Part shown: positions 37,727 to 45,799 of the stretch, one piece after another
How positions within the stretch are numbered: the stretch's first letter is position 1
Layout of the letters: every line of letters begins with the position of its first letter
NCBI RefSeq assembly: GCF_015500075.1
Contig: NZ_CP045496.1
Location: 1,994,001-2,058,000, forward strand
Length of the DNA stretch: 64,000 bases
Origin: Mesorhizobium sp. INR15
GTDB lineage: Bacteria > Pseudomonadota > Alphaproteobacteria > Rhizobiales > Rhizobiaceae
Direction: 5' to 3'
The notes under the pieces: model-generated
The model's database searches: none
What the model was told of the DNA's origin: nothing
The model's input: the letters and a program-made list of their open reading frames with translations, nothing else
Made by a program: the position numbers and the translations under genes

Positions 37727-38812
37727 TCAGGCCACCCAGCGCGAAAACAGTGAGGTTGAAAGCGCCCGGCCGGCGGACTTTTCACGGATGATCAGTTCTC
37801 CCGACTCCACCTTGCCGCCCATGCCGGCAAAGGTATCGCGCATCAGCGCATGGATGGCGAAGAAGGAGGCGCGGATCGAATAGGCGGTCAGCACGACGGC
37901 CAACGGTTTTGGCGTGAGGATAGAACGGCAGAGATCCGTCAGCGCCGGCAGGTCCTCGAACAATTGCCAGACCTCGCCCTTGGGCCCACGGCCATAGGCC
38001 GGCGGATCGAACAGGATGATGTCATAGCGGCTGCCGCGGCGCTCCTCGCGCTCGGCGAATTTCACCGCGTCGTCGACGATCCAGCGGATCGGCTTGCTGC
38101 CGAGGCGCGACATCTCCTGGTTTTCGCGGGCCCAGCCGATGGCCTTCTTCGAGGCGTCGACATGTGTGACCTCGGCGCCGGCGCGGGCCGCCACCAGCGA
38201 GGCGACACCGGTATAGCCAAACAGGTTCAGCACCTTGACCGGCCGTTTCGCCGCCACGATCAGTCCGGCCATATGATCCCAGTGCGACGCCTGCTCCGGG
38301 AAGACGCCGACATGGCGAAACGAGGTGAAACGGCCGAGATAGTCGATGCCGTCATGCTTCATCGGCCAGGTCTCGCCAAGCGGCGTGCCGGGGAAGCGCC
38401 AGCGGCCGATGCCTTCCTCGTCGGTGTCACCGGTGAAGATGGCGTCGGCACGGTCCCAGTCTTTCGCCGGCAATGCCTTCTGCCAGATCGCCTGGCCCTC
38501 GGGCCGGACAATGCGGTAGGGGCCGTATTGTTCAAGCTTCTGCCCGGCGCCGCTGTCGAGAAGCGCGTAGTCGGCGTTGGGCGCCACTTCGAGGATCACA
38601 GGCAGCTGTTCGGCGGGCAAAGTGCCTTCGCGGCGGGCAAGAATGCGCGGCGCGGATTTCGGCTCGGAACGGTCGTCGGTTCTGATCTCATGCCGTTCAC
38701 GCGGCCTGGCGTCGGGCCTGGCTGTTTCACGGCCTTCGCGCGGACGTGCGTCCCCGGCTCCAGCCTTGGCGGGCGGGCGATTGTCGCGGCGTTTGTCGCG
38801 AAAAGACTTCAA
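37727..38812 (-). CDS. Class I SAM-dependent RNA methyltransferase (RlmI-like)
   Basis: 361 aa from TTG 38812, chosen for the GGAG 9 nt upstream; the region before has no coding character. The N-terminal 50 residues are Arg-rich, then a variable domain. The Rossmann methyltransferase part has VLNLFGYTGVASLVAARAGA (motif I), HVDASKKAIGWARENQ and DIILFDPPAYGRGPKGEVW (catalytic NPPY-like DPPAYG). Proteins of this kind methylate cytosine or guanine in 23S rRNA. It is the first gene of a coupled pair with the SpoU-type enzyme. Confidence 0.85.
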   Translation of the reverse strand: MKSFRDKRRDNRPPAKAGAGDARPREGRETARPDARPRERHEIRTDDRSEPKSAPRILARREGTLPAEQLPVILEVAPNADYALLDSGAGQKLEQYGPYRIVRPEGQAIWQKALPAKDWDRADAIFTGDTDEEGIGRWRFPGTPLGETWPMKHDGIDYLGRFTSFRHVGVFPEQASHWDHMAGLIVAAKRPVKVLNLFGYTGVASLVAARAGAEVTHVDASKKAIGWARENQEMSRLGSKPIRWIVDDAVKFAEREERRGSRYDIILFDPPAYGRGPKGEVWQLFEDLPALTDLCRSILTPKPLAVVLTAYSIRASFFAIHALMRDTFAGMGGKVESGELIIREKSAGRALSTSLFSRWVA

Positions 38813-38937
38813 GCAGCAGCATCTCCGAGCAGCGTGGCCGCTTTTGGCACAGGGCAACCGGCTTCGCAACCAAGGCAGCCGCCGGGTAAGTTGGCTGGCG
38901 ATAGACCAACGCCAAAGAAACAGACAAAATCCGCGCC

Positions 38938-39639
38938 ATGTCCCGCTCCGAACGCCTGCTCGATCTGATCCAGTCCCTGCGCCGGCACCGGCGGCCAGTG
39001 AGCGGGCAGGTGCTGGCCGATGAGCTTGGGATTTCGATCCGCACGCTCTACCGCGACATCGCGACGCTGCAGGGCCAGGGCGCGCCGATCGAGGGCGAGG
39101 CGGGGCTCGGCTATGTGCTGAAGCCCGGTTTCATGCTGCCGCCCTTGATGTTCACCGACGAGGAGATCGAGGCGATCGTGCTGGGCTCGCGCTGGGTCGC
39201 CAAGCAGCCGGATGAGCGCCTGTCGGCCGCCGCCGTCAATGCGCTGGTGAAGATCGCCGCGGTGCTGCCGGACGATCTGCGCGAAGACCTCGATGCTTCC
39301 ACACTGCTGGTCGGGCCGCCGGCCAAGGCGATCGAGGGCGTCGATCTCGGCATGGTGCGGCAAGCGATCCGCAACGAGCGCAAACTCTGCTTTTTCTACC
39401 GCGATGCCGGCGGCGCCGCTTCCGAGCGCACGGTCTGGCCATTCGCGCTGGGGTTCTTCGACAAGGTGCGCGTGGTGGTTGCCTGGTGCGAGATGCGGCA
39501 GGATTTCCGCCATTTTCGTGCCGATCGCATCGCGAAACTCAAGACCACGGACATACGCTACCCCCGCCGCCGTCAGGTGCTGCTCAAGGAATGGCGCGCA
39601 ACGCTCGACGGCCCGCGCCGCTATGCACCTGACCGATGA
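38938..39639 (+). CDS. YafY-type transcriptional regulator (HTH + WYL)
   Basis: 233 aa. N-terminal HTH_11/DeoR-like DNA-binding domain (SRSERLLDLIQSLRRHRRPV; LADELGISIRTLYRDIATL). Middle and C-terminal WYL-type ligand domain (LCFFYRDAGGAASERTVWPF; RVVVAWCEMRQDFRHFRADRI). WYL regulators respond to nucleic-acid or nucleotide-like ligands. It lies 69 bp before the VOC-EVE gene pair and may regulate it or itself. The C-terminus is short compared with longer WYL proteins. Confidence 0.88.
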   Translation: MSRSERLLDLIQSLRRHRRPVSGQVLADELGISIRTLYRDIATLQGQGAPIEGEAGLGYVLKPGFMLPPLMFTDEEIEAIVLGSRWVAKQPDERLSAAAVNALVKIAAVLPDDLREDLDASTLLVGPPAKAIEGVDLGMVRQAIRNERKLCFFYRDAGGAASERTVWPFALGFFDKVRVVVAWCEMRQDFRHFRADRIAKLKTTDIRYPRRRQVLLKEWRATLDGPRRYAPDR

Positions 39640-39708
39640 TGGCTACTGCCAGAATCTGACAGTAGCACGTCTTATGGTCATTTCAGTCGAAACCTTCGGA
39701 GACCGGAA

Positions 39709-40104
39709 ATGATCACCCCAAATTTCATCATTCTGTATGTCGACCAGCCGCTGCTAAGCGCTGCGTTCTACAGTGCGCTGCTTGGCCGCGAACCGGTCGA
39801 GAGTGCGCCGACCTTCGTGCTGTTCGTGCTCGACAACGGCTTCAAGCTCGGCCTCTGGTCGCGCCATACCGTGGAGCCGGCAGCCGCCGCTTCAGGCGGC
39901 GGCGCCGAGATCGTCTTTGCGCTGGAGACGCCCCATGCGGTCGATGCCACCCATGCCGACTGGGCCAAGCGCGGGCTGAAGATCGCGCAGACGCCGACTG
40001 ACCTGGATTTCGGGCGCACCTTCGTCGCGCTCGATCCCGACAATCATCGGCTGCGCGTCTACTGGCTGGCCGATGGGGAACAGACCAATGGAGAACAAAA
40101 ATGA
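39709..40104 (+). CDS. VOC-family (glyoxalase/bleomycin-resistance-like) protein
   Basis: 131 aa. Two beta-alpha-beta-beta-beta repeats (ITPNFIILYVDQPLLSAAFY; FVALDPDNHRLRVYWL). The C-terminus carries the family Asp/His-containing strand. Resembles phenazine/mitomycin binding or resistance proteins. Metal ligands are not evident in the first repeat. GGAG lies 8 nt before the ATG. It overlaps the start of the EVE gene by four bases (ATGA, 40101-40104), so the two are cotranslated. Confidence 0.85.
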   Translation: MITPNFIILYVDQPLLSAAFYSALLGREPVESAPTFVLFVLDNGFKLGLWSRHTVEPAAAASGGGAEIVFALETPHAVDATHADWAKRGLKIAQTPTDLDFGRTFVALDPDNHRLRVYWLADGEQTNGEQK

Positions 40105-40538
40105 GCGCGCACTGGATCGCGGTGGCGTCGGCCCAACATGTCCGCCGTGGCCGGCAAGAAGGCTTCATGCAGGTCAATCACGGCAAGGCAGCGCCGCTGC
40201 GCCGCGTCAAGCCAGGCGACGGGATCGTCTATTATTCGCCAACCACTGTTTTGGGTGAGAAAGACGGCCTGCAGGCTTTCACGGCGATCGGCACCGTGCG
40301 GGAAGGAGAGCCCTACCAGGGAGAAATGGGCGGTGGATTCACGCCGTTTCGCAGGGATGTCGACTGGGCACAGGCCGAAGAGGCCGCGATCAAGCCTCTG
40401 CTTGAGAGGCTGGAGTTCACCGCCGGCAAGTCGAACTGGGGCTATCAGCTCCGCTTTGGCCTGTTCCCGGTCAGCGCTGCCGATTTCTCCCTGATCGCCG
40501 GGGCGATGGGCGCCAAGGTCGGCAAGGCAACGAGCTAG
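40101..40538 (+). CDS. EVE-domain (UPF0310) protein
   Basis: 145 aa. The EVE/PUA-like beta-barrel that binds modified nucleotides: AHWIAVASAQHVRRG at the start, MQVNHGKAAPLRRVKPGDGI and GYQLRFGLFPVSAADF at the end. YTH/EVE-like proteins recognise modified bases such as methyladenine or hypermodified DNA. Coupled to the VOC gene upstream. Its end overlaps the ornithine-cyclodeaminase-like gene on the other strand by four bases. Confidence 0.85.
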   Translation: MSAHWIAVASAQHVRRGRQEGFMQVNHGKAAPLRRVKPGDGIVYYSPTTVLGEKDGLQAFTAIGTVREGEPYQGEMGGGFTPFRRDVDWAQAEEAAIKPLLERLEFTAGKSNWGYQLRFGLFPVSAADFSLIAGAMGAKVGKATS

Positions 40539-41500
40539 GACTTGAGGGATTTGTAGACGGCAATGCCGGCGGCAAGGTCTTCAAGCGCCGCGCCGACTGA
40601 CTTGAACAGCGTGATCTCGCTTGCGCTCTGGCGGCCTTGTCTCTGGCCGCGCGTCAGTTCGTGCAGGTCGGCGATGATGGCTTCCGGCTTCAGGACACCC
40701 GAGGCCAGTGGCTGCACGATGTCGCCGGCTTCCTTGGTGGCGCCGGCGCGGGTGTCGACAAAAACCCGGGCGCGGGTGATGGCATCGTCATCGCTTTCAC
40801 GCATTGCCGGCGTGAATCCGCCAACGAGGTCGACATGGGTGCCCGGCCGCAACAGCGCGCCCCTGATCAATGGCGCGGTGGTGATAGTCGCCGAGGAGAC
40901 GATGTCGGCCTCGGCAAGCTCGGCGTCGAGGTCATGCGCGGCGCTGGCCGCGAGGCCTTCGGCGCGCAGGTCGGCGGCGACCTTTTCGGCATTGGCCGGG
41001 GTGCGGTTCCAGATGCGGATGGTCTTGATCGGCCGCACCGCCGAGTGAGCCTTGGCCAGGAAGGGCGACAAGGCACCGGCGCCGACCACCAGCAGCCGCG
41101 AGGCGTCTTCACGCGCCAGATAGGAGGCAGCTAGTGCCGAAGCACAGGCCGTGCGCCACTGCGTCAGCCGCTGGCCGTCGATCAGCGCCTCGGGCTCGCC
41201 AGTCACGCCGTTGAGCAGCAGGTAAAGCCCCATCACCGCTGGTTTGCCGATGGCATTGTTGTCAGGCGAGACAGTGACGATCTTGACGCCGATATGGCCG
41301 CCGGACGAGGTGCCGGCCGCGTTGAAATCGGTCCAGGCCGGCATCAGCAGCAGTGTGGACTCGGCGCCGTCAGGACGTTCGACCGCGTGGTGATGCCGGA
41401 CGGGCTGCACCGCGCCATCACGAAAAGCAGTGCGCAGCGTCTCGACCAGCGCGGGAAAAGTCAGCGCGCGGTCGACCTCGGCGGCCGAAATGGTCTGCAT
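40535..41500 (-). CDS. Ornithine cyclodeaminase/mu-crystallin-family protein
   Basis: 321 aa. The NAD-binding Rossmann motif LLVVGAGALSPFLAKAH, substrate part GQRLTQWRTACASALAA and the lysine region GGHIGVKIVTVSPDN. Family members deaminate ornithine to proline, reduce ketimines, or act as alanine dehydrogenases (e.g. in Archaeoglobus). The ornithine-lipid gene olsB is in the window but 8 kb away, so no link is claimed. Confidence 0.88.
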   Translation of the reverse strand: MQTISAAEVDRALTFPALVETLRTAFRDGAVQPVRHHHAVERPDGAESTLLLMPAWTDFNAAGTSSGGHIGVKIVTVSPDNNAIGKPAVMGLYLLLNGVTGEPEALIDGQRLTQWRTACASALAASYLAREDASRLLVVGAGALSPFLAKAHSAVRPIKTIRIWNRTPANAEKVAADLRAEGLAASAAHDLDAELAEADIVSSATITTAPLIRGALLRPGTHVDLVGGFTPAMRESDDDAITRARVFVDTRAGATKEAGDIVQPLASGVLKPEAIIADLHELTRGQRQGRQSASEITLFKSVGAALEDLAAGIAVYKSLKS

Positions 41501-41534
41501 GGCAAGCTCCGTGGAAAGAAAAATACCAACCAGC

Positions 41535-41867
41535 TCAGCTGGTTGGTTTGGGCAAGGTGGGGCCTTGCGGCGTGGCGGGAGCGCGGCTGACCGCCTGGCG
41601 CAGGTTCTCGGCCTCGACGCCGCGCTGGCGCGCGAGCTTGCGATAGCGGCCCTGTTTGACCCAGGTTGCCAGGCTGCCGACGATCATGCCGATGGCAAGA
41701 GCCAGAAACAGGAAGATGAACAACGGCAAGGTCAGCGTCAGCGCCGGATTGCCGGGATTGAACGGGTCCAGCGTGAAGGCGACCAACTCGCGATTGGCGA
41801 CGGCCAGCGCGATCAGGATGACGGCCAGCGGCACGAAGACGACGATAAGCACGAAACGATTGAGCAT
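41535..41867 (-). CDS. LapA-domain membrane protein (DUF1049)
   Basis: 110 aa. Two membrane spans (LNRFVLIVVFVPLAVILIAL; LFIFLFLALAIGMIVGSLAT) and a positively charged C-terminal tail with coiled-coil residues (RYRKLARQRGVEAENLRQAV). The arrangement is that of LapA, which regulates LpxC and LPS levels in E. coli. Directly follows ihfB (28 bp) and belongs to the sppA-ihfB-lapA run. Confidence 0.85.
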   Translation of the reverse strand: MLNRFVLIVVFVPLAVILIALAVANRELVAFTLDPFNPGNPALTLTLPLFIFLFLALAIGMIVGSLATWVKQGRYRKLARQRGVEAENLRQAVSRAPATPQGPTLPKPTS

Positions 41868-41895
41868 GATGGTTTCCGTTGGAAGCAGGCTTTGC

Positions 41896-42180
41896 CTACT
41901 TTCCTCCGTTCAGCCTTTCGCGCAACTCCTTGCCGGTCTTGAAGAACGGCACCCATTTCTCTTCGACCTCGACGGATTCACCGGTGCGCGGATTGCGTCC
42001 GGTGCGGGCCGGGCGGTTCTTCACCGAAAAAGCACCGAAGCCCCGCAGTTCGACCCGGTTGCCCTCGGCCAGGGCATCGGTGATCTCGTCGAAGATCGCA
42101 CCGACAATGTTTTCCACGTCGCGCAGGAAAAGATGCGGATTGCGCGTGGCAATAATCTGCACAAGTTCGGACTTGATCAT
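41896..42180 (-). CDS. ihfB: Integration host factor subunit beta
   Basis: 94 aa, full length. The family core is intact: MIKSELVQIIATRNPHL, then VELRGFGAFSVKNRPARTGR with the RNPRTGE beta-arm that inserts in the minor groove. IHF-beta pairs with alpha to bend DNA at promoters, including sigma54-dependent ones; rpoN is 3.6 kb away. In the same direction as sppA, 81 bp apart. Confidence 0.95.
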   Translation of the reverse strand: MIKSELVQIIATRNPHLFLRDVENIVGAIFDEITDALAEGNRVELRGFGAFSVKNRPARTGRNPRTGESVEVEEKWVPFFKTGKELRERLNGGK

Positions 42181-42261
42181 CAGAAGGATCCCCGTGAAAG
42201 CAGTGCGGTCAAAATTATGAGGATGATTTTATTTGTTTTTTCGCTCGCCCCAAACGGCAAC

Positions 42262-43218
42262 TCAAGGGTGCCAGACGGAAACGAGACCGTCAAGAAACAA
42301 GCGGTCGGCCCCGAGTTCCTGAATGACATCGCCGCTGTAGGCTGGCAAGCCGAGCGCGCTGCCGATCGTTTGCGCCATTGTCTTGGAAAACAGGAAACCG
42401 CCGCGCCTTTCGGTATTCTTCCATTCCACGACCTTGAGCTTGGCGTCGACACCCTTGGTTGCCAGCCAGTCAATGGCCTCCTTCTCTCCGCCCACGGCGT
42501 CGATCAGGCCATTGGCGACACCCTGACGGCCGGTGAAGATCGAGCCGTCGGCGAGCGCCAGTGTCTGCTCGCGGGTCATCTTGCGGCGTTCGGCGACGAT
42601 GCCGACGAACCAGTCGTAGCTATCGAGGATGAGCTTGCGCACCATGGCGCGCTCGTCATCGTTGGTTGGCTTGAAAGGCGAGGGCGAGGCTTTCAGCGGA
42701 GAGGATTTCACCTCCTCGAGCTTGATGCCCAGCTTGTCCATCAGGCCGCTGACGTCGGGGTACTGGATCAGCACGCCAATTGAACCGACGATCGAGGTCT
42801 TGCGGGCAACGATGTGGTCGGCGGCGGTTGCGATCATATAGCCAGCCGAAGCGGCGAGCGTGCCGACCTCCGCCACCACGGGCTTGTCGGCGGCCAGTTT
42901 GCGGACTTCTTCGTAGATCGATTCACCGCCGACGGTGGTGCCGCCGGGCGAATCGATGGACAGGATCACAGCCTTCACGTTCGAGGACTGGCGGATGCTC
43001 TCCAGCCGCTTGATCAGCTCTTCATCCTCGGTGATGGTGCCTTCGATCCGGACCTTGGCGATATGGCTGACCGAGGAGCCGGCGTAATCGTCGCCATACA
43101 TCCAGGCCGCGATGCCGATCAATCCGAGCGCGACGATGCCGATCGCGGCCATGCGCCAGAATGTCAGTTTGCGCCGCAAGCGGCGGCGGTCGATCATGTC
43201 GTCGGCTCTCAGTGCCAT
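42262..43218 (-). CDS. sppA: Signal peptide peptidase SppA (S49)
   Basis: 318 aa from ATG 43218 (MALRADDMIDRRRLRR). Single membrane anchor (about 24-45: MAAIGIVALGLIGIAAWMYG) and a periplasmic protease domain: ILSIDSPGGTTVGGES, the nucleophile Ser in LAASAGYMIA, and the general-base Lys in SSPLKASPSPF. It degrades cleaved signal peptides left in the membrane. Short single-domain form as in Bacillus, not the double-size E. coli type. Heads the sppA-ihfB-lapA set. Confidence 0.92.
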   Translation of the reverse strand: MALRADDMIDRRRLRRKLTFWRMAAIGIVALGLIGIAAWMYGDDYAGSSVSHIAKVRIEGTITEDEELIKRLESIRQSSNVKAVILSIDSPGGTTVGGESIYEEVRKLAADKPVVAEVGTLAASAGYMIATAADHIVARKTSIVGSIGVLIQYPDVSGLMDKLGIKLEEVKSSPLKASPSPFKPTNDDERAMVRKLILDSYDWFVGIVAERRKMTREQTLALADGSIFTGRQGVANGLIDAVGGEKEAIDWLATKGVDAKLKVVEWKNTERRGGFLFSKTMAQTIGSALGLPAYSGDVIQELGADRLFLDGLVSVWHP

Positions 43219-43510
43219 GGTAAGCCTCACAGTCGGTGGAAGCCGACGCTTTTAAAGCAAGCGCCTTCGCCCCGCTACCGGTTTCCTGACCAGGCGGCCC
43301 GGTCATGGCAGTGAAAAAAATGTTACTGTCCACCGGCATCTGGTATGAGATACAGGCTGTTGTGCTGATGCCGATTTGATTTGTACAACAGCAACGGTCA
43401 CATTTTTGCGGTTTTCCTCGGCTTGTGCTTGCGCGAGGGCGTCGGTGTACCACCTATAAGCGGTGCCCGGCGGGCAAGAGTGCACGGGCAACTTATATAA
43501 GAAAGCAGTG

Positions 43511-44224
43511 ATGTTAGCGCGACCGATCGAACCGACCAACCCCGAGATGGAGTTGGTCTCCCCGGTGGATGGCCAGGCGCGGGTCGAGGCATTCGACCGT
43601 GCGCAGCGTCATTCGCGCCGCGTCCGCATTCTGAAGCTGGCGGTTCCGCTGGCTGCCGTGCTGATCGTCGTTGCCTTTCCGGTGTATTCTTATCTCGCCG
43701 CACCCATCCCGGCACCGGTCCAGGCCGAAGGCACCGCCTTTTCCAATGGCAAGCTGGTGATGGCCAACCCCAAACTGAACGGTTTCACCAAGCAGAAGCA
43801 GCCCTATTCCATGACCGCGCTGCGCGCCATCCAGGACGTCAGCACACAAGGCATCATCGAACTCGAGGGCATCGACGCCAAGGTGCCGATCGCGCTCGAC
43901 AACATCGCGGCGGTCAAGGCCTCTCGCGGCACCTACAATCGCGACGGCAATACGATGAAGCTGACCAGCGATGTCACCATCACCACCACCGACGGCATGG
44001 AAGCCAAGTTCAAATCCGTCTTCCTCGACATGGGCAAAGGCACTATGAAGACGGATGACCCCGTTGATGTCGGCCGTGGCGGGTCTCGGATCACGGCGGA
44101 TTCGATGTCGGTTCAGGACAATGGCAAGATTCTGATTTTCGAGAATAAAGTGCGCGTCAATATCGATCCCGCCGCCCTGAAGGCGGCTGAGGGGAAAAGC
44201 GGAGAAACCAATGCGGCTCAGTAG
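43511..44224 (+). CDS. lptC: LPS export ABC-transport protein LptC
   Basis: 237 aa from ATG 43511 (MLARPIEPTNPEMELVSPVD). One N-terminal transmembrane helix (about 43-65: ILKLAVPLAAVLIVVAFPVY) and a periplasmic beta-jellyroll (AVKASRGTYNRDGNTMKLTS). It links LptBFG in the inner membrane to LptA and takes over the LPS molecule. Overlaps lptA by 14 bp. Order lptC-lptA-lptB-rpoN is conserved in many proteobacteria. Confidence 0.9.
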   Translation: MLARPIEPTNPEMELVSPVDGQARVEAFDRAQRHSRRVRILKLAVPLAAVLIVVAFPVYSYLAAPIPAPVQAEGTAFSNGKLVMANPKLNGFTKQKQPYSMTALRAIQDVSTQGIIELEGIDAKVPIALDNIAAVKASRGTYNRDGNTMKLTSDVTITTTDGMEAKFKSVFLDMGKGTMKTDDPVDVGRGGSRITADSMSVQDNGKILIFENKVRVNIDPAALKAAEGKSGETNAAQ

Positions 44225-44801
44225 TTCGACGCGGCTCGCGGCTGCAACTTCGGTGTTGCTGCTGCTTGGACTGGTGCCCTCATTGGCGCAGTCCGGCGCC
44301 ACCAGCCAGGTGTCTGGCCTCAAACTGTCCGGCGACAAGCCGATCCAGATCGAAAGCGACAAGCTGGAAGTCCGTCAGGCGGACAGCGTTGCCGTCTTCA
44401 CCGGCAATGTCACCGTCGTTCAGGGACCGACAATGCTGAAGGCTGGCAAGATGATGGTCTATTACGTCAAGGATCCCAATGCCGCGGCCAAGGGCACGGA
44501 AGCCGCTGGTGCGGCGATGACCGGCTCGGCCAATATCGATCACCTGGAGATTTCCGACAAGGTTTACATCAAGTCGGATGCGCAGGTCGCGACCGGCGAC
44601 AGCGGCAGCTTCGACATGAAAAGCCAGGTCCTGGTGCTTTCGGGCAAAAAGGTTGTTCTTTCGCAAAACGACAACGTCCTGGTAGGCTGCAAGCTGACCG
44701 TGCAGATGAAAAGCGGGCTGGCACAGGTTGATCCATGCGCCGGGCAGCGCGTCCAAATGTCGATCACACCGCCAGCGAAATCGGACACGGCGAAACCCTG
44801 A
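44211..44801 (+). CDS. lptA: LPS transport periplasmic protein LptA
   Basis: 196 aa. Signal peptide (about 1-28: AATSVLLLLGLVPSLAQSG) and an OstA domain (KPIQIESDKLEVRQADSVAV; FTGNVTVVQGPTMLKAGKMM) that forms a bridge of beta-jellyrolls across the periplasm for LPS. Cysteine pair late in the sequence (VGCKL, VDPCAG) may stabilise it. Overlaps the end of lptC and its TGA shares one base with the ATG of lptB (TGATG, 44799-44803). Confidence 0.92.
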   Translation: MRLSSSTRLAAATSVLLLLGLVPSLAQSGATSQVSGLKLSGDKPIQIESDKLEVRQADSVAVFTGNVTVVQGPTMLKAGKMMVYYVKDPNAAAKGTEAAGAAMTGSANIDHLEISDKVYIKSDAQVATGDSGSFDMKSQVLVLSGKKVVLSQNDNVLVGCKLTVQMKSGLAQVDPCAGQRVQMSITPPAKSDTAKP

Positions 44802-45619
44802 TGGCCAGTCTGTCGTCGCTGGCGGCGCGTCTTCCGGGACGAGCCGCCAGCAAGCTTTCGGCGCCGGCCACGGTCACTGTCGATGCGGCAAAGTTCAAAG
44901 GAACCTTGATCGCGAAAGGCCTGACCAAAAGCTATAAGGGGCGCAAGGTTGTCAGCGGCGTCACCATTGGGGTGCGCGCCGGCGAAGCCGTGGGCCTGCT
45001 TGGTCCCAACGGCGCCGGCAAGACGACCTGCTTCTACATGGTCACCGGGCTTGTGCCGGTCGACGAGGGCACGATCGAAATCGACGGCTTCGACGTCACC
45101 GCGATGCCCATGTACAGGCGTGCGCGGCTCGGCATCGGCTACCTGCCGCAGGAAGCCTCGATCTTTCGCGGGCTGAATGTCGAGCAGAACATCCGTGCTG
45201 TGCTCGAAGTGGTCGAAAAGAGCCGCAAGGAGCGCGAGCGCAATCTCGACGAACTGCTTGAGGAATTCCACATCAGCCACTTGCGCAAGGCGCCGTCCAT
45301 GTCGCTGTCCGGCGGTGAGCGGCGACGTTTGGAGATCGCGCGCGCGCTGGCGACGCGCCCGGCCTACATGCTGCTCGACGAGCCTTTTGCCGGCATCGAT
45401 CCGATCGCCGTCGCCGATATTCAGCAATTGGTGCGTCACCTGACGGCGCGCGGCATTGGCGTGCTCATCACCGATCACAATGTCCGTGAGACGCTCGGCC
45501 TGATCGATCGCGCCTATATCATTCATGCCGGCCAGGTGCTGACCCACGGCCGGGCTGACGAAGTGGTCGCCAACCCCGACGTGCGGCGGCTTTATCTCGG
45601 CGAAGGCTTCACGCTCTAG
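44801..45619 (+). CDS. lptB: LPS export ABC transporter ATPase LptB
   Basis: 272 aa from ATG 44801. Walker A GPNGAGKTT, Q loop GYLPQEASIFRGL, signature LSGGERRR, Walker B YMLLDEPFAGID and H switch ITDHNVRE. An N-terminal extension of about 30 residues precedes the core, common in alphaproteobacteria. It powers extraction of LPS from the inner membrane with LptFG (not in the window). Last gene before rpoN, 180 bp gap with a promoter. Confidence 0.94.
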   Translation: MASLSSLAARLPGRAASKLSAPATVTVDAAKFKGTLIAKGLTKSYKGRKVVSGVTIGVRAGEAVGLLGPNGAGKTTCFYMVTGLVPVDEGTIEIDGFDVTAMPMYRRARLGIGYLPQEASIFRGLNVEQNIRAVLEVVEKSRKERERNLDELLEEFHISHLRKAPSMSLSGGERRRLEIARALATRPAYMLLDEPFAGIDPIAVADIQQLVRHLTARGIGVLITDHNVRETLGLIDRAYIIHAGQVLTHGRADEVVANPDVRRLYLGEGFTL

Positions 45620-45722
45620 GCGTGAAACGGCCTGTAGAAGCGATTTTAGCGCGCCCCGTCCCGATTTCTCCGATTTTGCCCGCGGCTAACGCTCCGGTAA
45701 GCGGCTTTTGCTAGTCATTGCC

Positions 45723-45753
45723 TTGACAAGCAAAAGCCGGGCCAGTTTCTATA
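45723..45753 (+). promoter_or_regulatory. Sigma70-like promoter of rpoN
   Basis: TTGACA (45723-45728), 17 to 19 bp, TTTCTATA (45746-45753). The best sigma70-type pair in the lptB-rpoN gap; the resulting start point is about 40 bp before the coding start, so rpoN can be transcribed independently of lptB. Confidence 0.5.
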
Positions 45754-45799
45754 CCCGGTTGCTGAATTTTTCGGCAGTGCGGATGCGTAGAGGAGGCGT

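Noticed and set aside
37850..38968. 372-codon plus-strand open frame opposite the RlmI-like gene
   Set aside because: Antisense of a methyltransferase with intact SAM motifs.
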